DNA of 64,000 bases from JBDHWG01 sp046328505 (GTDB taxonomy: Bacteria; Chloroflexota; Anaerolineae; Epilineales; JAHCIE01). The notes below the pieces were generated by a model, which was not told where the DNA came from, did not search any database, and worked only from the letters and a program-made list of their open reading frames with translations. How positions within the stretch are numbered: position 1 is the stretch's first letter; every line of letters begins with the position of its first letter. Location of the stretch: assembly GCA_046328505.1 (NCBI GenBank), contig JAXLWL010000002.1, positions 2,108,001-2,172,000 on the forward strand, given 5' to 3'. The translations under genes and the position numbers were made by a program. Of the stretch, positions 42,220-51,397 are shown piece after piece.

Positions 42220-44841
42220 CTACTCGCCAGACGGCTGGCTAGGTTTGCGGCCCCGTTCGCGGAGCCTCACGCCCGAACGTAGACGTCGAGTAGCAGCCGC
42301 CGCTTGAACCGCGGGCGTAGGCGGCGGCAAATACTCGCGCGGCTTCATGCCCAAGAGGCCGCGCACGATGCCCTCGAGGACACTGTCGGTCGTAACGGTT
42401 CTCTCGCGGACTTCAGCGAAGATCTCAGTTGCCATGCTCGTGCTCTGACCCTGGATGATGTCCTGGATATCCTCCGGCGCAGTCTTGAGGTAGTCGATGT
42501 AGTGGTCGCCGGCCACCTTGACGAGCGGATCCAGGTCATTCGTATTGACGCGCAGGTAGTTCATATAGTTGCCGCCCACGGTCTGGACGATGCCATCGAC
42601 CGGCGTCGGGTCGGCGCGCAGGGCAGCCAGATAGTTCCCCGCCGCGCTCTGCACCAGGCCATCCACGGCCTCACCGTGGTCCTGCAAGTAGGCAATATAT
42701 CCATCGCCCACGCTTTGCACGAGCGGCGCGACATCTGATGGGTTCTCGCTCAGGTAGCGCACATACTGGCCCGCCGCGCTCTGCACCAGCAGTTGGATGT
42801 CCGCCGGGTTCGCGCTCAGGTAGCTCACGTACTGGCCCGCTGCGGCCCGCACCAGGCCGTCTACCATGTCGGTGTTCTCGCGCAGATAGTCGACGTAGCG
42901 GTTGCCGGCGTTCTGAATCAATGCGTCGAGCAGGACCGGATTCTGCCGCAGGTAGTCGACGTAGCCGTTGCCGGCCCTCTGCACCAGCCCATCCACCATC
43001 TCGGGGTGCTCGCGCAGGTACGCGACGTAGCGGTTGCCGGCTTCCTCCACCAGCCTTTCGACCTTGTCCGGGTTCTCACGCAGATAAGCGACATAGCCAT
43101 CGCCCGCGCCCTGCACCAGCCCCTCGACCAGCGTCGGATTCTCCTTCAGATAGCCGATGTAGCGGCCGGCCACATCCTTCACGAGCGTATCCACCAGGTC
43201 GGGCTGCTCGCGCAGGTACGCCACGTAGCGGTCACCCGCTGCCTGCACCACACCGTCGATCACCTCGGGTTGCCGCTGCAGGTAGCCGATGTATCGCCCC
43301 GCCGCCACTTGCACCAGACCTTCGACCGTCTCAGGATTGCCCTGGAGATAGGTCACATAGCGGTTGCCGGCCGTCTGGATCAGGGCATCGATCACCTGCG
43401 GCTGGGTCTGGAGATAATCCACGTAGCGGTTACCCGCCGCCTGCACAAGCGTGTCGATGGCTTCGGGGTGATCGGCCAGGTAGCCGACGTACTGGCCGGC
43501 GGCGTTCTGGATGAGGGTATCGAGCAGCGCGGTGTTCTGGGCCAGGAACGCGACGTAGCCGTTTCCCGCGCCCTGGACAAGGGTTTCGAGTTGGGCCGGG
43601 CGCTCGCTCAGGTAGGCGACGTAGCCGTCGCCCGCGGCCTGCACCAAACCCGTCAGGATTTCCGGCGATTGGTGCAGATAGGATACGTAGCGATCGCCGG
43701 CGTTCTGTACCAGCCCATCAATCAGGGCCGGCCGCTCGCGCAGGTAGTCCACGTAGCGGTTCCCCGCGTTCTGAATCAATGCGTCGAGCAGGACCGGGTT
43801 GTCGCTCAGGTATGTCACGTAGCCATTGCCGGCGCCCTGCACCAACCCCTCGACAACCTGGGGCGACTGGCGCAGATATTCGACGTAGTCGCCGGCGACC
43901 TGCTGAACCAACTCGCCCACGCGCTGCGGGTTGTCGTGAAGATAGGTCATGTAGCCGTCGCCGACGGCATGCACAAGATCGTCAAGCATCTGGGGCGACG
44001 CGGCGAGATAGCCGACGTAGCGGTTGCCGACGGCCTGCACCAAGTCATCTACGTTCTGCGGGTTGGCGCTGAGGTAGGCCACATAGCGGCCCGCCGCAAT
44101 CTGGACGACGCCGTCGATGACCTCTGGCTGCGCCTGGAGGTATGCGACGTAGCGGTCGCCCACGGCCTGTACCAGGCCGTCCACCAGCTCGGGACGCTCC
44201 CTCAGATACGCCACGTAGCGGTCGCCCACGGCCTGCACCAGGCCGTCCACCAACTCGGGACGCTCCCTGAGATACGCCACGTAGCGGTCGCCAGCCGCCT
44301 GCACCAGGCCGTCGATGATCTCGGGGTTCTGGGTCAGGTAGGCGACGTAGTCGTTGCCGACAACGCGCACGAGGCCGCGCACAGGCGCGGGGTTCGCCTC
44401 GAGCGAGGCGACGTATTTGTCGGCGACAGCCTGAACAACGCGGTCGAGAAGCTCCGGCTTCTGCTCCAGATAGCCGATGAAGCGCTCGGCCTGCGCCTGC
44501 ACCAGGCTCTCGACCAGCGGACTGTTGATGAGCTTGTTGATGAGGAGCGCGGCGTGCCTGTCGATCAGCTCCTCGACCTTGGGGTTGGTTTGGAGATCGT
44601 CCAGGACAGTGTCGAGCGTCTCGCCGACGACCTCTCCCGTCGCGTCTTCCGCGACTTCACGCAGCGGCGCAAGGATCTCGCTATCCATGGCCGTCTCGGC
44701 CAGGGATGCGGCGCGCTTGGCGGCGTCACCCGCAAGCCGAGCCACCAGGCCCGGCTTCTTCTGGGGAGCGCCGGCCTTTACAATGGCGGTTTCCTCCTGA
44801 GAGGACTTAGAACCCCTACCGCTACCTCGCTTCTCAGCCAT
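42220..44841 (-). CDS. Large 22-residue-repeat protein of unknown function
   Basis: This 873-residue protein has three parts: a 115-residue basic-then-helical N-terminus, 31 perfect-length tandem repeats of 22 residues at 116-797, and a 76-residue C-terminus. The repeat consensus is A(A/V)GDRYVAYLREQPELVDGLVQ-like, with Tyr6, Tyr9, Leu10, Pro14 and the final Leu-Val-Gln most constant; each probably forms a pair of short helices, giving a long solenoid or rod. The C-terminus contains EVRERTVTTDSVLEGIVRGL and a basic, Pro-rich tail. No signal peptide or membrane helix is seen, so it is probably cytoplasmic. It heads an operon with RDD and VIT-like membrane proteins, suggesting a membrane-associated scaffold. 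I know of no function for this family. Confidence 0.85.
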   Translation of the reverse strand: MAEKRGSGRGSKSSQEETAIVKAGAPQKKPGLVARLAGDAAKRAASLAETAMDSEILAPLREVAEDATGEVVGETLDTVLDDLQTNPKVEELIDRHAALLINKLINSPLVESLVQAQAERFIGYLEQKPELLDRVVQAVADKYVASLEANPAPVRGLVRVVGNDYVAYLTQNPEIIDGLVQAAGDRYVAYLRERPELVDGLVQAVGDRYVAYLRERPELVDGLVQAVGDRYVAYLQAQPEVIDGVVQIAAGRYVAYLSANPQNVDDLVQAVGNRYVGYLAASPQMLDDLVHAVGDGYMTYLHDNPQRVGELVQQVAGDYVEYLRQSPQVVEGLVQGAGNGYVTYLSDNPVLLDALIQNAGNRYVDYLRERPALIDGLVQNAGDRYVSYLHQSPEILTGLVQAAGDGYVAYLSERPAQLETLVQGAGNGYVAFLAQNTALLDTLIQNAAGQYVGYLADHPEAIDTLVQAAGNRYVDYLQTQPQVIDALIQTAGNRYVTYLQGNPETVEGLVQVAAGRYIGYLQRQPEVIDGVVQAAGDRYVAYLREQPDLVDTLVKDVAGRYIGYLKENPTLVEGLVQGAGDGYVAYLRENPDKVERLVEEAGNRYVAYLREHPEMVDGLVQRAGNGYVDYLRQNPVLLDALIQNAGNRYVDYLRENTDMVDGLVRAAAGQYVSYLSANPADIQLLVQSAAGQYVRYLSENPSDVAPLVQSVGDGYIAYLQDHGEAVDGLVQSAAGNYLAALRADPTPVDGIVQTVGGNYMNYLRVNTNDLDPLVKVAGDHYIDYLKTAPEDIQDIIQGQSTSMATEIFAEVRERTVTTDSVLEGIVRGLLGMKPREYLPPPTPAVQAAAATRRLRSGVRLRERGRKPSQPSGE
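42451..44496 (-). repeat. 31 tandem 66-bp repeats encoding a 22-residue unit
   Basis: Counting from residue 116, 31 consecutive units of exactly 22 residues fill the stretch to residue 797, with no insertion or gap. At the DNA level units differ more than in the HEAT array at 27.5-30.9 kb, apart from a few recent pairs such as units 4 and 5 (AGDRYVAYLRERPELVDGLVQ type). This argues for an older array under length constraint. Confidence 0.95.
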
Positions 44842-45106
44842 GTCACCTCCACCATCGGTACCAACGCAGCACTAGATGAGCATCCGGACCCGGTGAACGC
44901 CGGCCAACCCTGACAGGCGTCTGCACAGGACGCACAAACACGCCGACCGGCGCGTCGAGCGCGATCGGCGGTGATGCTGGCGGCATACGCGCAATCGAAA
45001 CCCCGTCCATTCTTAGTAGCTGCAAGGCACGCGATTCATACCGCCTGCGCCTTACTTTGTTCCACAACAACCGCAGCCAGCCGTTACCGAGCCGTGCCTG
45101 CAAGGG

Positions 45107-45514
45107 CTACCCCTTCGCCTCTTCGTACAGCTCAATGAGAACGCCGTGGGCCGCCTTAGGGTGAACAAAGGCCAGCCGACGACCGGCGCTGTTCGTCACG
45201 GGAGTCTGATTGATAAGCTGCACACCCTGCTCCTTGAGGCGAGCAAGCACCGCATCGAGATCATCCACCTCGAAGCAGATGTGGTGCAGGCCCTCGCCGC
45301 GCTTCGCCATCCACTTCGCGACGCCGCTTTCCTCGCTCGTCGGGTAGACAAGCTCGACCTCGCTTCCGCCAATCGGGAAGAAGGCGACCTGGGCGTTCTG
45401 TTCAGGCTCGTCGGCGATGTGGCTGAACGGCAGACCGAGCTTCTCGGAGAAGAATCCAATCGTGCCGTCGAGCGCCTGAACGGCGATGGCAACGTGGTCG
45501 ATGCGCTTGATCAT
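45107..45514 (-). CDS. mce: Methylmalonyl-CoA epimerase
   Basis: This 135-residue protein of the vicinal-oxygen-chelate fold converts (2S)- to (2R)-methylmalonyl-CoA, the form used by the mutase. It shows the paired beta-alpha-beta modules with metal ligands in RIDHVAIAV (His near residue 7), GLHHICFEVDD (His near 77) and VLIELYE (Glu near 130). HPKAAHG near 120 is also typical. Length is standard. It follows the methylmalonyl-CoA mutase gene by 64 bases on the same strand, behind a hairpin, which supports the pathway assignment over other VOC enzymes. Confidence 0.92.
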   Translation of the reverse strand: MIKRIDHVAIAVQALDGTIGFFSEKLGLPFSHIADEPEQNAQVAFFPIGGSEVELVYPTSEESGVAKWMAKRGEGLHHICFEVDDLDAVLARLKEQGVQLINQTPVTNSAGRRLAFVHPKAAHGVLIELYEEAKG

Positions 45515-45537
45515 AGGTATCTCACTTTATTGGTGAA

Positions 45538-45568
45538 GCCCTGGCAAATCCGATAGATCTGCCAGGGC
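45538..45568 (-). promoter_or_regulatory. Hairpin between mutase and epimerase genes
   Basis: A perfect 9-bp stem (GCCCTGGCA with TGCCAGGGC) and 13-base loop lie in the 64-base gap. No T-run follows on the minus strand, so it is more likely an mRNA processing or stabilising hairpin, or a leaky terminator, than a strong stop. Confidence 0.45.
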
Positions 45569-45578
45569 CGATTGTCGT

Positions 45579-47273
45579 TTAGAAGACGAGCGCGGGCGTG
45601 TACGCGCCGAACGCCTGCTCGAGCGTCTGGCAGATTTCGCCGATCGTCGCCCAATTCTCGACCGCGTCCACGAGGAAGGGCATGAGGTTCTGGGACGTGC
45701 CGGCGGCCGCGGTCAACGCCGCCAGCGACGCCTGGGTCGCCGCGTTGTCGCGGCGCGCGCGGAGCGCCTGGATGCGCTCGACCTGGCGCTTCTGGATCTC
45801 AGGGCTGACGTGCAGAATCTCGTGCCGGTGCTCCTCGACCGTCGTAAACTTGTTGACGCCGACAATCGTCCGGTCGCCGGTCTCGACGGCTTGCTGGTAG
45901 CGGTACGCGGCGTCGCCGATCTCGCGCTGGATATAGCCCTGCTCGATGGCGCGCAGCGAGCCGCCCATGCTGTCGATGCGCTCGATGTATTCCATCGCGC
46001 GCCGCTCCAGCTCGTCGGTCAGGCTCTCGACCAGGTAGCTGCCGCCTAGCGGATCGGGTGTGTCCACGACGCCGCTCTCGTACGCGATAATCTGCTGAGT
46101 GCGCAGCGCGATCTGTACTGACTCCTCCGTCGGCAGAGCAAGCGCTTCATCACGCGAGTTCGTGTGCAGCGACTGCGTGCCCCCGAGGACGGCGGCCAGC
46201 GCCTGCAGCGTCACGCGGATGACGTTGTTGTCCGCCTGCTGCGCCGTGAGCGACGCGCCCGACGTCTGGGTATGGAAGCGTAGCATCGCCGACTTCGGGT
46301 CCTTCGCCCCGAAGCGCTCGCGCATGATGCGCGCCCATAGGCGCCGCGCCGCGCGGAACTTGGCGACTTCCTCGAAGAAGTTGTTGTCAGCGACGAAGAA
46401 GAATGAGAGCTGGGGCGCGAACTTGTCCACGTCCAGGCCGCGCTCGACGGCTGCCTGCGTGTAAGCGATGGCGTTGGACAGGGTAAACGCGATTTCCTGC
46501 ACAGCGGTGCAGCCGGCCTCGCGCATGTGGTAGCCGGAGATCGAGATTGTGTTCCAGTTGGGCACTTGATCCCGGCAGAAGGCGAAGATATCGGTGATGA
46601 GGCGCAAGCTGGCGTCCGGTGGGAAGCGATACGTTCCGCGCGCGATGTATTCCTTCAGGATGTCGTTCTGGATAGTGCCGCGGAGCTTCGTCGACGGCAC
46701 GCCCTGGCGCTTGCCGACGGCGATGTACAGCGCGAGCAAGATAGACGCCGTCGCGTTGATGGTCATTGAGGTGCTGACCTTATCAAGGGGGATGCCGTCG
46801 AACAGCGTCAGCATGTCTTCGAGCGATGCGATCGATACGCCGACCTTGCCGACCTCGCCCAGCGCGAACGGCGAGTCCGGATCATAGCCGATCTGAGTAG
46901 GAAGGTCGAAGGCTACGGAAAGGCCCGTCTGCCCCTGGTCCAGAAGATACTTGTAGCGCGCGTTGGACTCTTCCGCCGACGCGAAGCCCGCGTACTGGCG
47001 CATCGTCCAGAAACGCCCGCGGTACATGCTGGGATATATGCCCCGCGTAAATGGATATTCCCCAGGATAGCCGACATCCGTGCCGTACTCCTGGCCGTCG
47101 GTGTCGTCGGGCGTATAGAGCGGCTTAATGGCGACGCCGGAGGTCGTGTCGAATTCAGCGCGCCGTTCGGGGTTCTTCTTCACGAAGGGCAGCAGAGTGA
47201 GCTGCGTCCAGCGCTCGACGCCATTGTCGCCGGCCACAGTTGTGGCCCCTGGAGCCTTGTCTTGTGTGCTCAT
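45579..47273 (-). CDS. mcmA: Methylmalonyl-CoA mutase large subunit
   Basis: This 564-residue B12-dependent mutase large subunit interconverts (R)-methylmalonyl-CoA and succinyl-CoA. It has only the TIM-barrel domain; the B12-binding subunit is not in this window. The specificity pair is Y94 (RQYAGF) and R212 (IARGTY), 118 residues apart as in the well-studied methylmalonyl-CoA mutase (Tyr89/Arg207), where they contact the substrate carboxylate. AGAGGA lies six bases before the ATG. Neighbours complete the propionyl-CoA route: carboxylase subunits upstream and epimerase downstream. Overall it is closely similar in layout to the mutase at 33908, which carries Phe/Gln instead. Confidence 0.93.
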   Translation of the reverse strand: MSTQDKAPGATTVAGDNGVERWTQLTLLPFVKKNPERRAEFDTTSGVAIKPLYTPDDTDGQEYGTDVGYPGEYPFTRGIYPSMYRGRFWTMRQYAGFASAEESNARYKYLLDQGQTGLSVAFDLPTQIGYDPDSPFALGEVGKVGVSIASLEDMLTLFDGIPLDKVSTSMTINATASILLALYIAVGKRQGVPSTKLRGTIQNDILKEYIARGTYRFPPDASLRLITDIFAFCRDQVPNWNTISISGYHMREAGCTAVQEIAFTLSNAIAYTQAAVERGLDVDKFAPQLSFFFVADNNFFEEVAKFRAARRLWARIMRERFGAKDPKSAMLRFHTQTSGASLTAQQADNNVIRVTLQALAAVLGGTQSLHTNSRDEALALPTEESVQIALRTQQIIAYESGVVDTPDPLGGSYLVESLTDELERRAMEYIERIDSMGGSLRAIEQGYIQREIGDAAYRYQQAVETGDRTIVGVNKFTTVEEHRHEILHVSPEIQKRQVERIQALRARRDNAATQASLAALTAAAGTSQNLMPFLVDAVENWATIGEICQTLEQAFGAYTPALVF

Positions 47274-47381
47274 GGCAAATCCTCTGTCGGTTAAGTAGAC
47301 GTACTACCCACCTATTTTACACGCTCTGTCGGCCCTTGTAGATGAAGATGCATGCACGTCACATGAAGAAGGGGCAACTTT

Positions 47382-47786
47382 TCAGTGCCCCAGGACTTCA
47401 ACGCTCTTCGCCCTCCGCTGCCACGTGAGCTTCGCCTGGCGAAACTGGCGCAGCAGACCGAGGGCCTTGTCACGCAGCGGAGCGAGGCGCGGCTCACGTA
47501 CCTGCCACGCCCCTTCGAGCTGCTTGAGAACGAGCTGGCTGTCTCCCTTGACTTCCACGGTTAAGGCGCGCGGCGAAGCGCCGCCCTTCTCAATGCCCGT
47601 CGTCAATTCCTCGAGCGCCGCGATCAGCGTCAGGTACTCCGCTTCGTTGTTAGTCGTGTTGGTACCGGGAAACTCCAGGCGGCGGAGCCGGGTTTTGCCG
47701 TCGCGGCTGCGCACAATCTGATAGCTTCCGTAGCCCGCGCCGGGGTTGCCGCGGCTGCCGCCGTCGAACACAATCGTATAATCCAT
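47382..47786 (-). CDS. RNase H-like protein lacking the C-terminal catalytic segment
   Basis: This 134-residue RNase HI-fold protein begins MDYTIVFDGGSRGNPG. The first three acidic catalytic residues are present: Asp in FDGGSRG, Glu in TNNEAEY near 48-54, and Asp in VKGDSQLV near 80-87. The final helix with the last Asp (NxxAD in homologues) is missing; the protein ends RRAKSVEVLGH. It may be a truncated enzyme, a binding-only paralogue, or have suffered a frameshift near the end, though no continuation was found in other frames. The ATG at 47786 is two bases after the biotin-carrier stop; a GTG at 47792 is also possible. Confidence 0.75.
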   Translation of the reverse strand: MDYTIVFDGGSRGNPGAGYGSYQIVRSRDGKTRLRRLEFPGTNTTNNEAEYLTLIAALEELTTGIEKGGASPRALTVEVKGDSQLVLKQLEGAWQVREPRLAPLRDKALGLLRQFRQAKLTWQRRAKSVEVLGH

Positions 47787-47788
47787 GC

Positions 47789-48283
47789 TCACTCAATCGC
47801 TACGAGGGTCTCCCCCTGGTTCACCTTCTGGCCGGCGCTGACCTTGACGGCCTTGACGGTGCCGGCGCGCGGCGCCCGAATCTCATTTTCCATCTTCATG
47901 GCTTCCAGAATGACAAGCCCCTGGTTCGCCTCTATCTGCTGCCCCACCTCGACGCGCACCGCGACCACGAGACCGGGCATGGGCGCCTTGACGTTGGCCT
48001 CGGTTACGACGCCCGTTGCGCGGCTGAGCCGCTTCAGGCTGCCGAGACGCTCGTCCTCGACGACGACGGCGAGGCGTTCGCTGCCGATCTTCACGTAGTA
48101 GACGCCCTCGATCCGCTCGACATACACATCGTAGGACTGGCCGTCCAAGAGGATGGAGTAGATGTTGCCCTTGCCCACGGGCTGGAGGTCAACTTCATAG
48201 GTTTGCCCGTCAATCGTGACTTCGCCCGGATGATCGACCGCGAGAATGTAGGGCTGGCCGTCAACTTCGGCAAGATATTTCAT
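47789..48283 (-). CDS. Biotin carboxyl carrier protein of acyl-CoA carboxylase
   Basis: This 164-residue carrier has the biotin attachment motif EAMKMEN, about 35 residues from the C-terminus, inside a typical biotinyl barrel (APMPGLVVAVRVEVGQQIEA). The first 80 residues form an extra beta domain (GQPYILAVDHPGEV, then DGQSYDVYVE) like those in propionyl-CoA carboxylase and oxaloacetate decarboxylase carriers. The ATG at 48283 has AGGTGG seven bases upstream and lies four bases after the carboxylase stop. It carries CO2 as carboxybiotin between the biotin carboxylase and the carboxyltransferase. Confidence 0.9.
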   Translation of the reverse strand: MKYLAEVDGQPYILAVDHPGEVTIDGQTYEVDLQPVGKGNIYSILLDGQSYDVYVERIEGVYYVKIGSERLAVVVEDERLGSLKRLSRATGVVTEANVKAPMPGLVVAVRVEVGQQIEANQGLVILEAMKMENEIRAPRAGTVKAVKVSAGQKVNQGETLVAIE

Positions 48284-48287
48284 CGTT

Positions 48288-49790
48288 CTACCACCTCTGC
48301 GCGGCTTTCTGCCGGCCGTAGAGCTTCCAGGCGTCAATGCCCTCGCCGTTGTTATTCATGCTGAGCGCGCTCTGCCGCCGCTGATGCGCCAGGAGCGTCG
48401 CCACGATGGCGGCGGTTCGCGGGTGACGCCGTTCCGCCGCGGCGGGCATCGTGAACGTCTTCTCCAAGAACTGCGTGTCGAAGTGGCCCGCGATGAAGTT
48501 GGTGCTGTCCATGATTTCCTGGTGGAACGGAATGGACGTCTGGACGCCCACGATGCGGTACTCAGCCAGGGCTCGGCGCATGCGCAGGATGGCCTCGGCG
48601 CGTGTCTCGCCCCAGCAGATGAGTTTGGCGATCATCGGATCGTAGAACAGGCTGACTTCGTACCCCTCGTAGACGGCGCTCTCGACACGGACCCCCGGGC
48701 CTGTCGGCTCGGTGACTGCGATAATCTTGCCGGTGGACGGCAGGAAGTTATTGAACGGGTCTTCCGAGGTGATGCGGCACTCAAGCGCCCAACCCTTGAG
48801 CTGAATCTCATCCTGGTCATAGCGCAGCTTGCGCCCGTCGGCGATACGAAGCTGCTCCTTCACGATGTCGACGCCGCTGACGAGCTCAGTCACCGGATGC
48901 TCCACCTGAAGCCGCGTGTTCATCTCGAGGAAGTAGAACCGCCCCTTGGAGTCGAGCAGAAACTCAACAGTGCCGGCGTTGGTATAGCCGACAGACTTCG
49001 CGGCGGCCACGGCCATGCTGCCCATGCGATCCCGAAGCTGCTCGTTGAGCGCGGGGGAAGGCGACTCCTCGATGAGCTTCTGGTGGCGGCGCTGAATAGA
49101 GCACTCGCGCTCGCCCAGGTGAATGACGTTTCCGTGCTCGTCGCCGAGAATCTGGAACTCGATGTGACGGGCATTCTCGACGAGGCGCTCCAGGTACACC
49201 CGGTCGTCGCCGAAAGCGCCCTTCGCCTCGCGTCGCGCCGCCGCCAGAGCATCCGTCAAGGCATCGGCGCTGCGCACCGTGCGCATGCCCTTACCGCCGC
49301 CGCCCGCCGCCGCCTTGACCAGCAGCGGATAGCCGATCTTCTCGGAGGCCGCCAGCAAATCCGCGTCGGACAGGCTCTCCTCGGCCGAGGTGCCCGGCAC
49401 GACGGGCACGCCGGCTGCCTGCACCGTGCGTCGGGCGATTACCTTGTCACCCATGTCACGAATGGCGTGGGGTCGCGGACCGATCCAGACGAGGCCGGCG
49501 TCAATGACGGCCTGGGCAAATTCCTCGCGCTCGGCCAGAAATCCGTAGCCCGGATGGACGGCCTCCGCCCCAGAACGCTTCGCCACGTCCAGGATACGGT
49601 CGATACGCAGGTACGACTCCCGCGCTGGCGGAGGGCCAATGAGGTAGGCTTCATCGGCGTAGCGAACGTGCAGCGCGGTGCGGTCCGCCTCCGAGTAGAC
49701 GGCGACCGTCTGCAGGCCACGCTCGTGGCAGCCGCGGATGATACGCACAGCGATCTCGCCTCGGTTCGCGACAAGGACTTTCTTGAACAT
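48288..49790 (-). CDS. accC: Biotin carboxylase subunit of acyl-CoA carboxylase
   Basis: This 500-residue ATP-grasp enzyme carboxylates biotin using ATP and bicarbonate. It begins FKKVLVANRGEIAVRIIRG. The glycine-rich ATP loop is AAAGGGGKGMR at 160-170, and the catalytic EMNTRLQVEHPVTE lies near 300. The family length is about 450, plus a short C-terminal tail here. It is a separate subunit rather than fused to the carrier, which follows four bases later. With the carboxyltransferase at 51398 it would make a propionyl- or acetyl-CoA carboxylase; context with the epimerase and mutase favours propionyl-CoA. GAGGAG precedes the ATG. Confidence 0.95.
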   Translation of the reverse strand: MFKKVLVANRGEIAVRIIRGCHERGLQTVAVYSEADRTALHVRYADEAYLIGPPPARESYLRIDRILDVAKRSGAEAVHPGYGFLAEREEFAQAVIDAGLVWIGPRPHAIRDMGDKVIARRTVQAAGVPVVPGTSAEESLSDADLLAASEKIGYPLLVKAAAGGGGKGMRTVRSADALTDALAAARREAKGAFGDDRVYLERLVENARHIEFQILGDEHGNVIHLGERECSIQRRHQKLIEESPSPALNEQLRDRMGSMAVAAAKSVGYTNAGTVEFLLDSKGRFYFLEMNTRLQVEHPVTELVSGVDIVKEQLRIADGRKLRYDQDEIQLKGWALECRITSEDPFNNFLPSTGKIIAVTEPTGPGVRVESAVYEGYEVSLFYDPMIAKLICWGETRAEAILRMRRALAEYRIVGVQTSIPFHQEIMDSTNFIAGHFDTQFLEKTFTMPAAAERRHPRTAAIVATLLAHQRRQSALSMNNNGEGIDAWKLYGRQKAAQRW

Positions 49791-49829
49791 TCAGCTTCGC
49801 TCCTCTAGATGGCCTGGATGGTCGCGTGG

Positions 49830-51389
49830 TTACGGACGCTTCGGACGCAGCACCGTGACACCAGAATCGGATAAGCCACCAATCTGCCCGTCGATGTGTG
49901 TGACAAATTCCAGGTTCGGGTCGGCATCAAGCGCATCAAGGCGCGCCTGCTGTTCCCATGTGCGGTTTGCATCCTGACGCCGCAGGTCGCTCAAGATGAT
50001 CCAGTAGCCATTATCAATGTACCACTGCGTCGGCAGATCAACAATGTTCCCATAGACAACGTAGGGGCCAACCGCGGCGTCGGGAGGGAGCCCATAGGGA
50101 TCAGTGGCGATGGGAACACCACGCGCATTCTCTTTGACCCACACGGCTGTCAAATCCCGAATGTCGGGTTGATACAGCGTATGGAAGGTTTTCGACAACC
50201 CCAGCAGCGGAAGTGCGAAGGCGACTACGACAAAAATGGCGCCGAGCCATCTGTGCCAGATGTTCAGCCGACCCACGATGATATGAACGGCGTAGCCGGC
50301 GCAAACGGCCAGGAAAGGTATCATAGGCAGGAGGTAGCGCACAGCACGCGGACTACCATCTGAAATCATGACATACAACAATACAGGGAACGAGGCCAGG
50401 ATTATCGCCTCTCGAGGCCAGCGCCGCCCGATCAGAACAAAACCGCAGAGCGACAGTAATGTCATGACACCATCGCCGGATGTCAACAGTGAACGCCCAT
50501 AGTATAGCGGACTAGGACCCTCCACATAGTTACGCGCTTGAACACCATGATCATGCGCTTGTCCCGCAACTGCTGCCAGAAACGCCGGCGCATCGAGGAC
50601 TGCATAGGGAGTTGTCAGAAGAAAACCGCCTGCGGCCCCCGCTAGTATCCCGAAACAGAGGCGCCATCGCCTCGGCCGCGCACGCGTCCATAGCACGGCG
50701 AGTAGCAGCGGCACAACCGACAGCACGCCCGGGTACTTTGCAGAAGCCGCCGCGCCGGCTAAAGCGCCTGCGAGCACCGATCGCGTCCAGGTAGGACGCT
50801 CATAGACCCACAGGGCCGCCCACATCGTGCAAGCAACAAGCGCTTGCACCAACGCATCCGTCGTCACACCGCGTGTCATAGTGACGCTTAGCGGCGAAAT
50901 CGCCATCCAGCCCGCAGCGAACAACGCAGGCCGCTGCCCAGCAAGGCGTTGAGTGACGCCGAACACCGCCACAACGGCCAACAGGCTCACTACGGCCATC
51001 ACCAGCCGATCGAAAGCAAACAGCACTGGCTGGGGATAAGTGATGTTGCGAACTGTTAAGTCGTAGTCCGGCAGCAAACGCAGATCCGGCAGAATGCCGA
51101 CGGCAGACGCGAGACGGTCCGCACCAGCCAGGATATAGATAGCGAGGGAGCCGTACTCAAATCGCCCTGGATTGAGGTTGCTCGACTGTGCGATGTGCAG
51201 AGCCGGCAGCGCTAGCAACCCCTCATCGGGGTTGTACAACCGCGGTAACCCGTCGCTAAGCTTCAGCGTACGCAACCCCAATCCGATGCCCAGCAACAAG
51301 CAGATGACAAGAGCCGTTGCGCTAAGGGGCAAGCGTCCGCTGTGTTCAACGGCCAGGTTGCTCCCATGATCAGCGCGAATGCCCTCCAT
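49830..51389 (-). CDS. GT-C glycosyltransferase (family 39/PMT_2-like) membrane protein
   Basis: This 519-residue polytopic protein has about ten hydrophobic segments. After the first helix, the first external loop holds the acidic YNPDEG motif typical of GT-C enzymes, which transfer sugars from polyprenyl-phosphate donors at the outer face of the membrane. The last 100 residues form an extracytoplasmic domain. Acceptor and donor are unknown. It lies eight bases after the carboxyltransferase stop and 39 bases before the biotin carboxylase, inside the propionyl-CoA operon. It has no evident metabolic link to that pathway, so it looks like an insertion into the operon or a shared-promoter passenger. 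Confidence 0.85.
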   Translation of the reverse strand: MEGIRADHGSNLAVEHSGRLPLSATALVICLLLGIGLGLRTLKLSDGLPRLYNPDEGLLALPALHIAQSSNLNPGRFEYGSLAIYILAGADRLASAVGILPDLRLLPDYDLTVRNITYPQPVLFAFDRLVMAVVSLLAVVAVFGVTQRLAGQRPALFAAGWMAISPLSVTMTRGVTTDALVQALVACTMWAALWVYERPTWTRSVLAGALAGAAASAKYPGVLSVVPLLLAVLWTRARPRRWRLCFGILAGAAGGFLLTTPYAVLDAPAFLAAVAGQAHDHGVQARNYVEGPSPLYYGRSLLTSGDGVMTLLSLCGFVLIGRRWPREAIILASFPVLLYVMISDGSPRAVRYLLPMIPFLAVCAGYAVHIIVGRLNIWHRWLGAIFVVVAFALPLLGLSKTFHTLYQPDIRDLTAVWVKENARGVPIATDPYGLPPDAAVGPYVVYGNIVDLPTQWYIDNGYWIILSDLRRQDANRTWEQQARLDALDADPNLEFVTHIDGQIGGLSDSGVTVLRPKRP

Positions 51390-51397
51390 CGTCGCCT

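Noticed and set aside
42793..44913. Open frame of about 706 codons antisense to the 22-residue repeat gene
   Set aside because: Same artefact of a stop-free tandem repeat; the minus-strand frame has a proper start, clear consensus and operon context.
44843..45103. 86-codon minus-strand frame between the epimerase and the repeat-protein genes
   Set aside because: Starts only with TTG, is Arg/Pro-rich without family resemblance, and the space is needed for the repeat-protein promoter.
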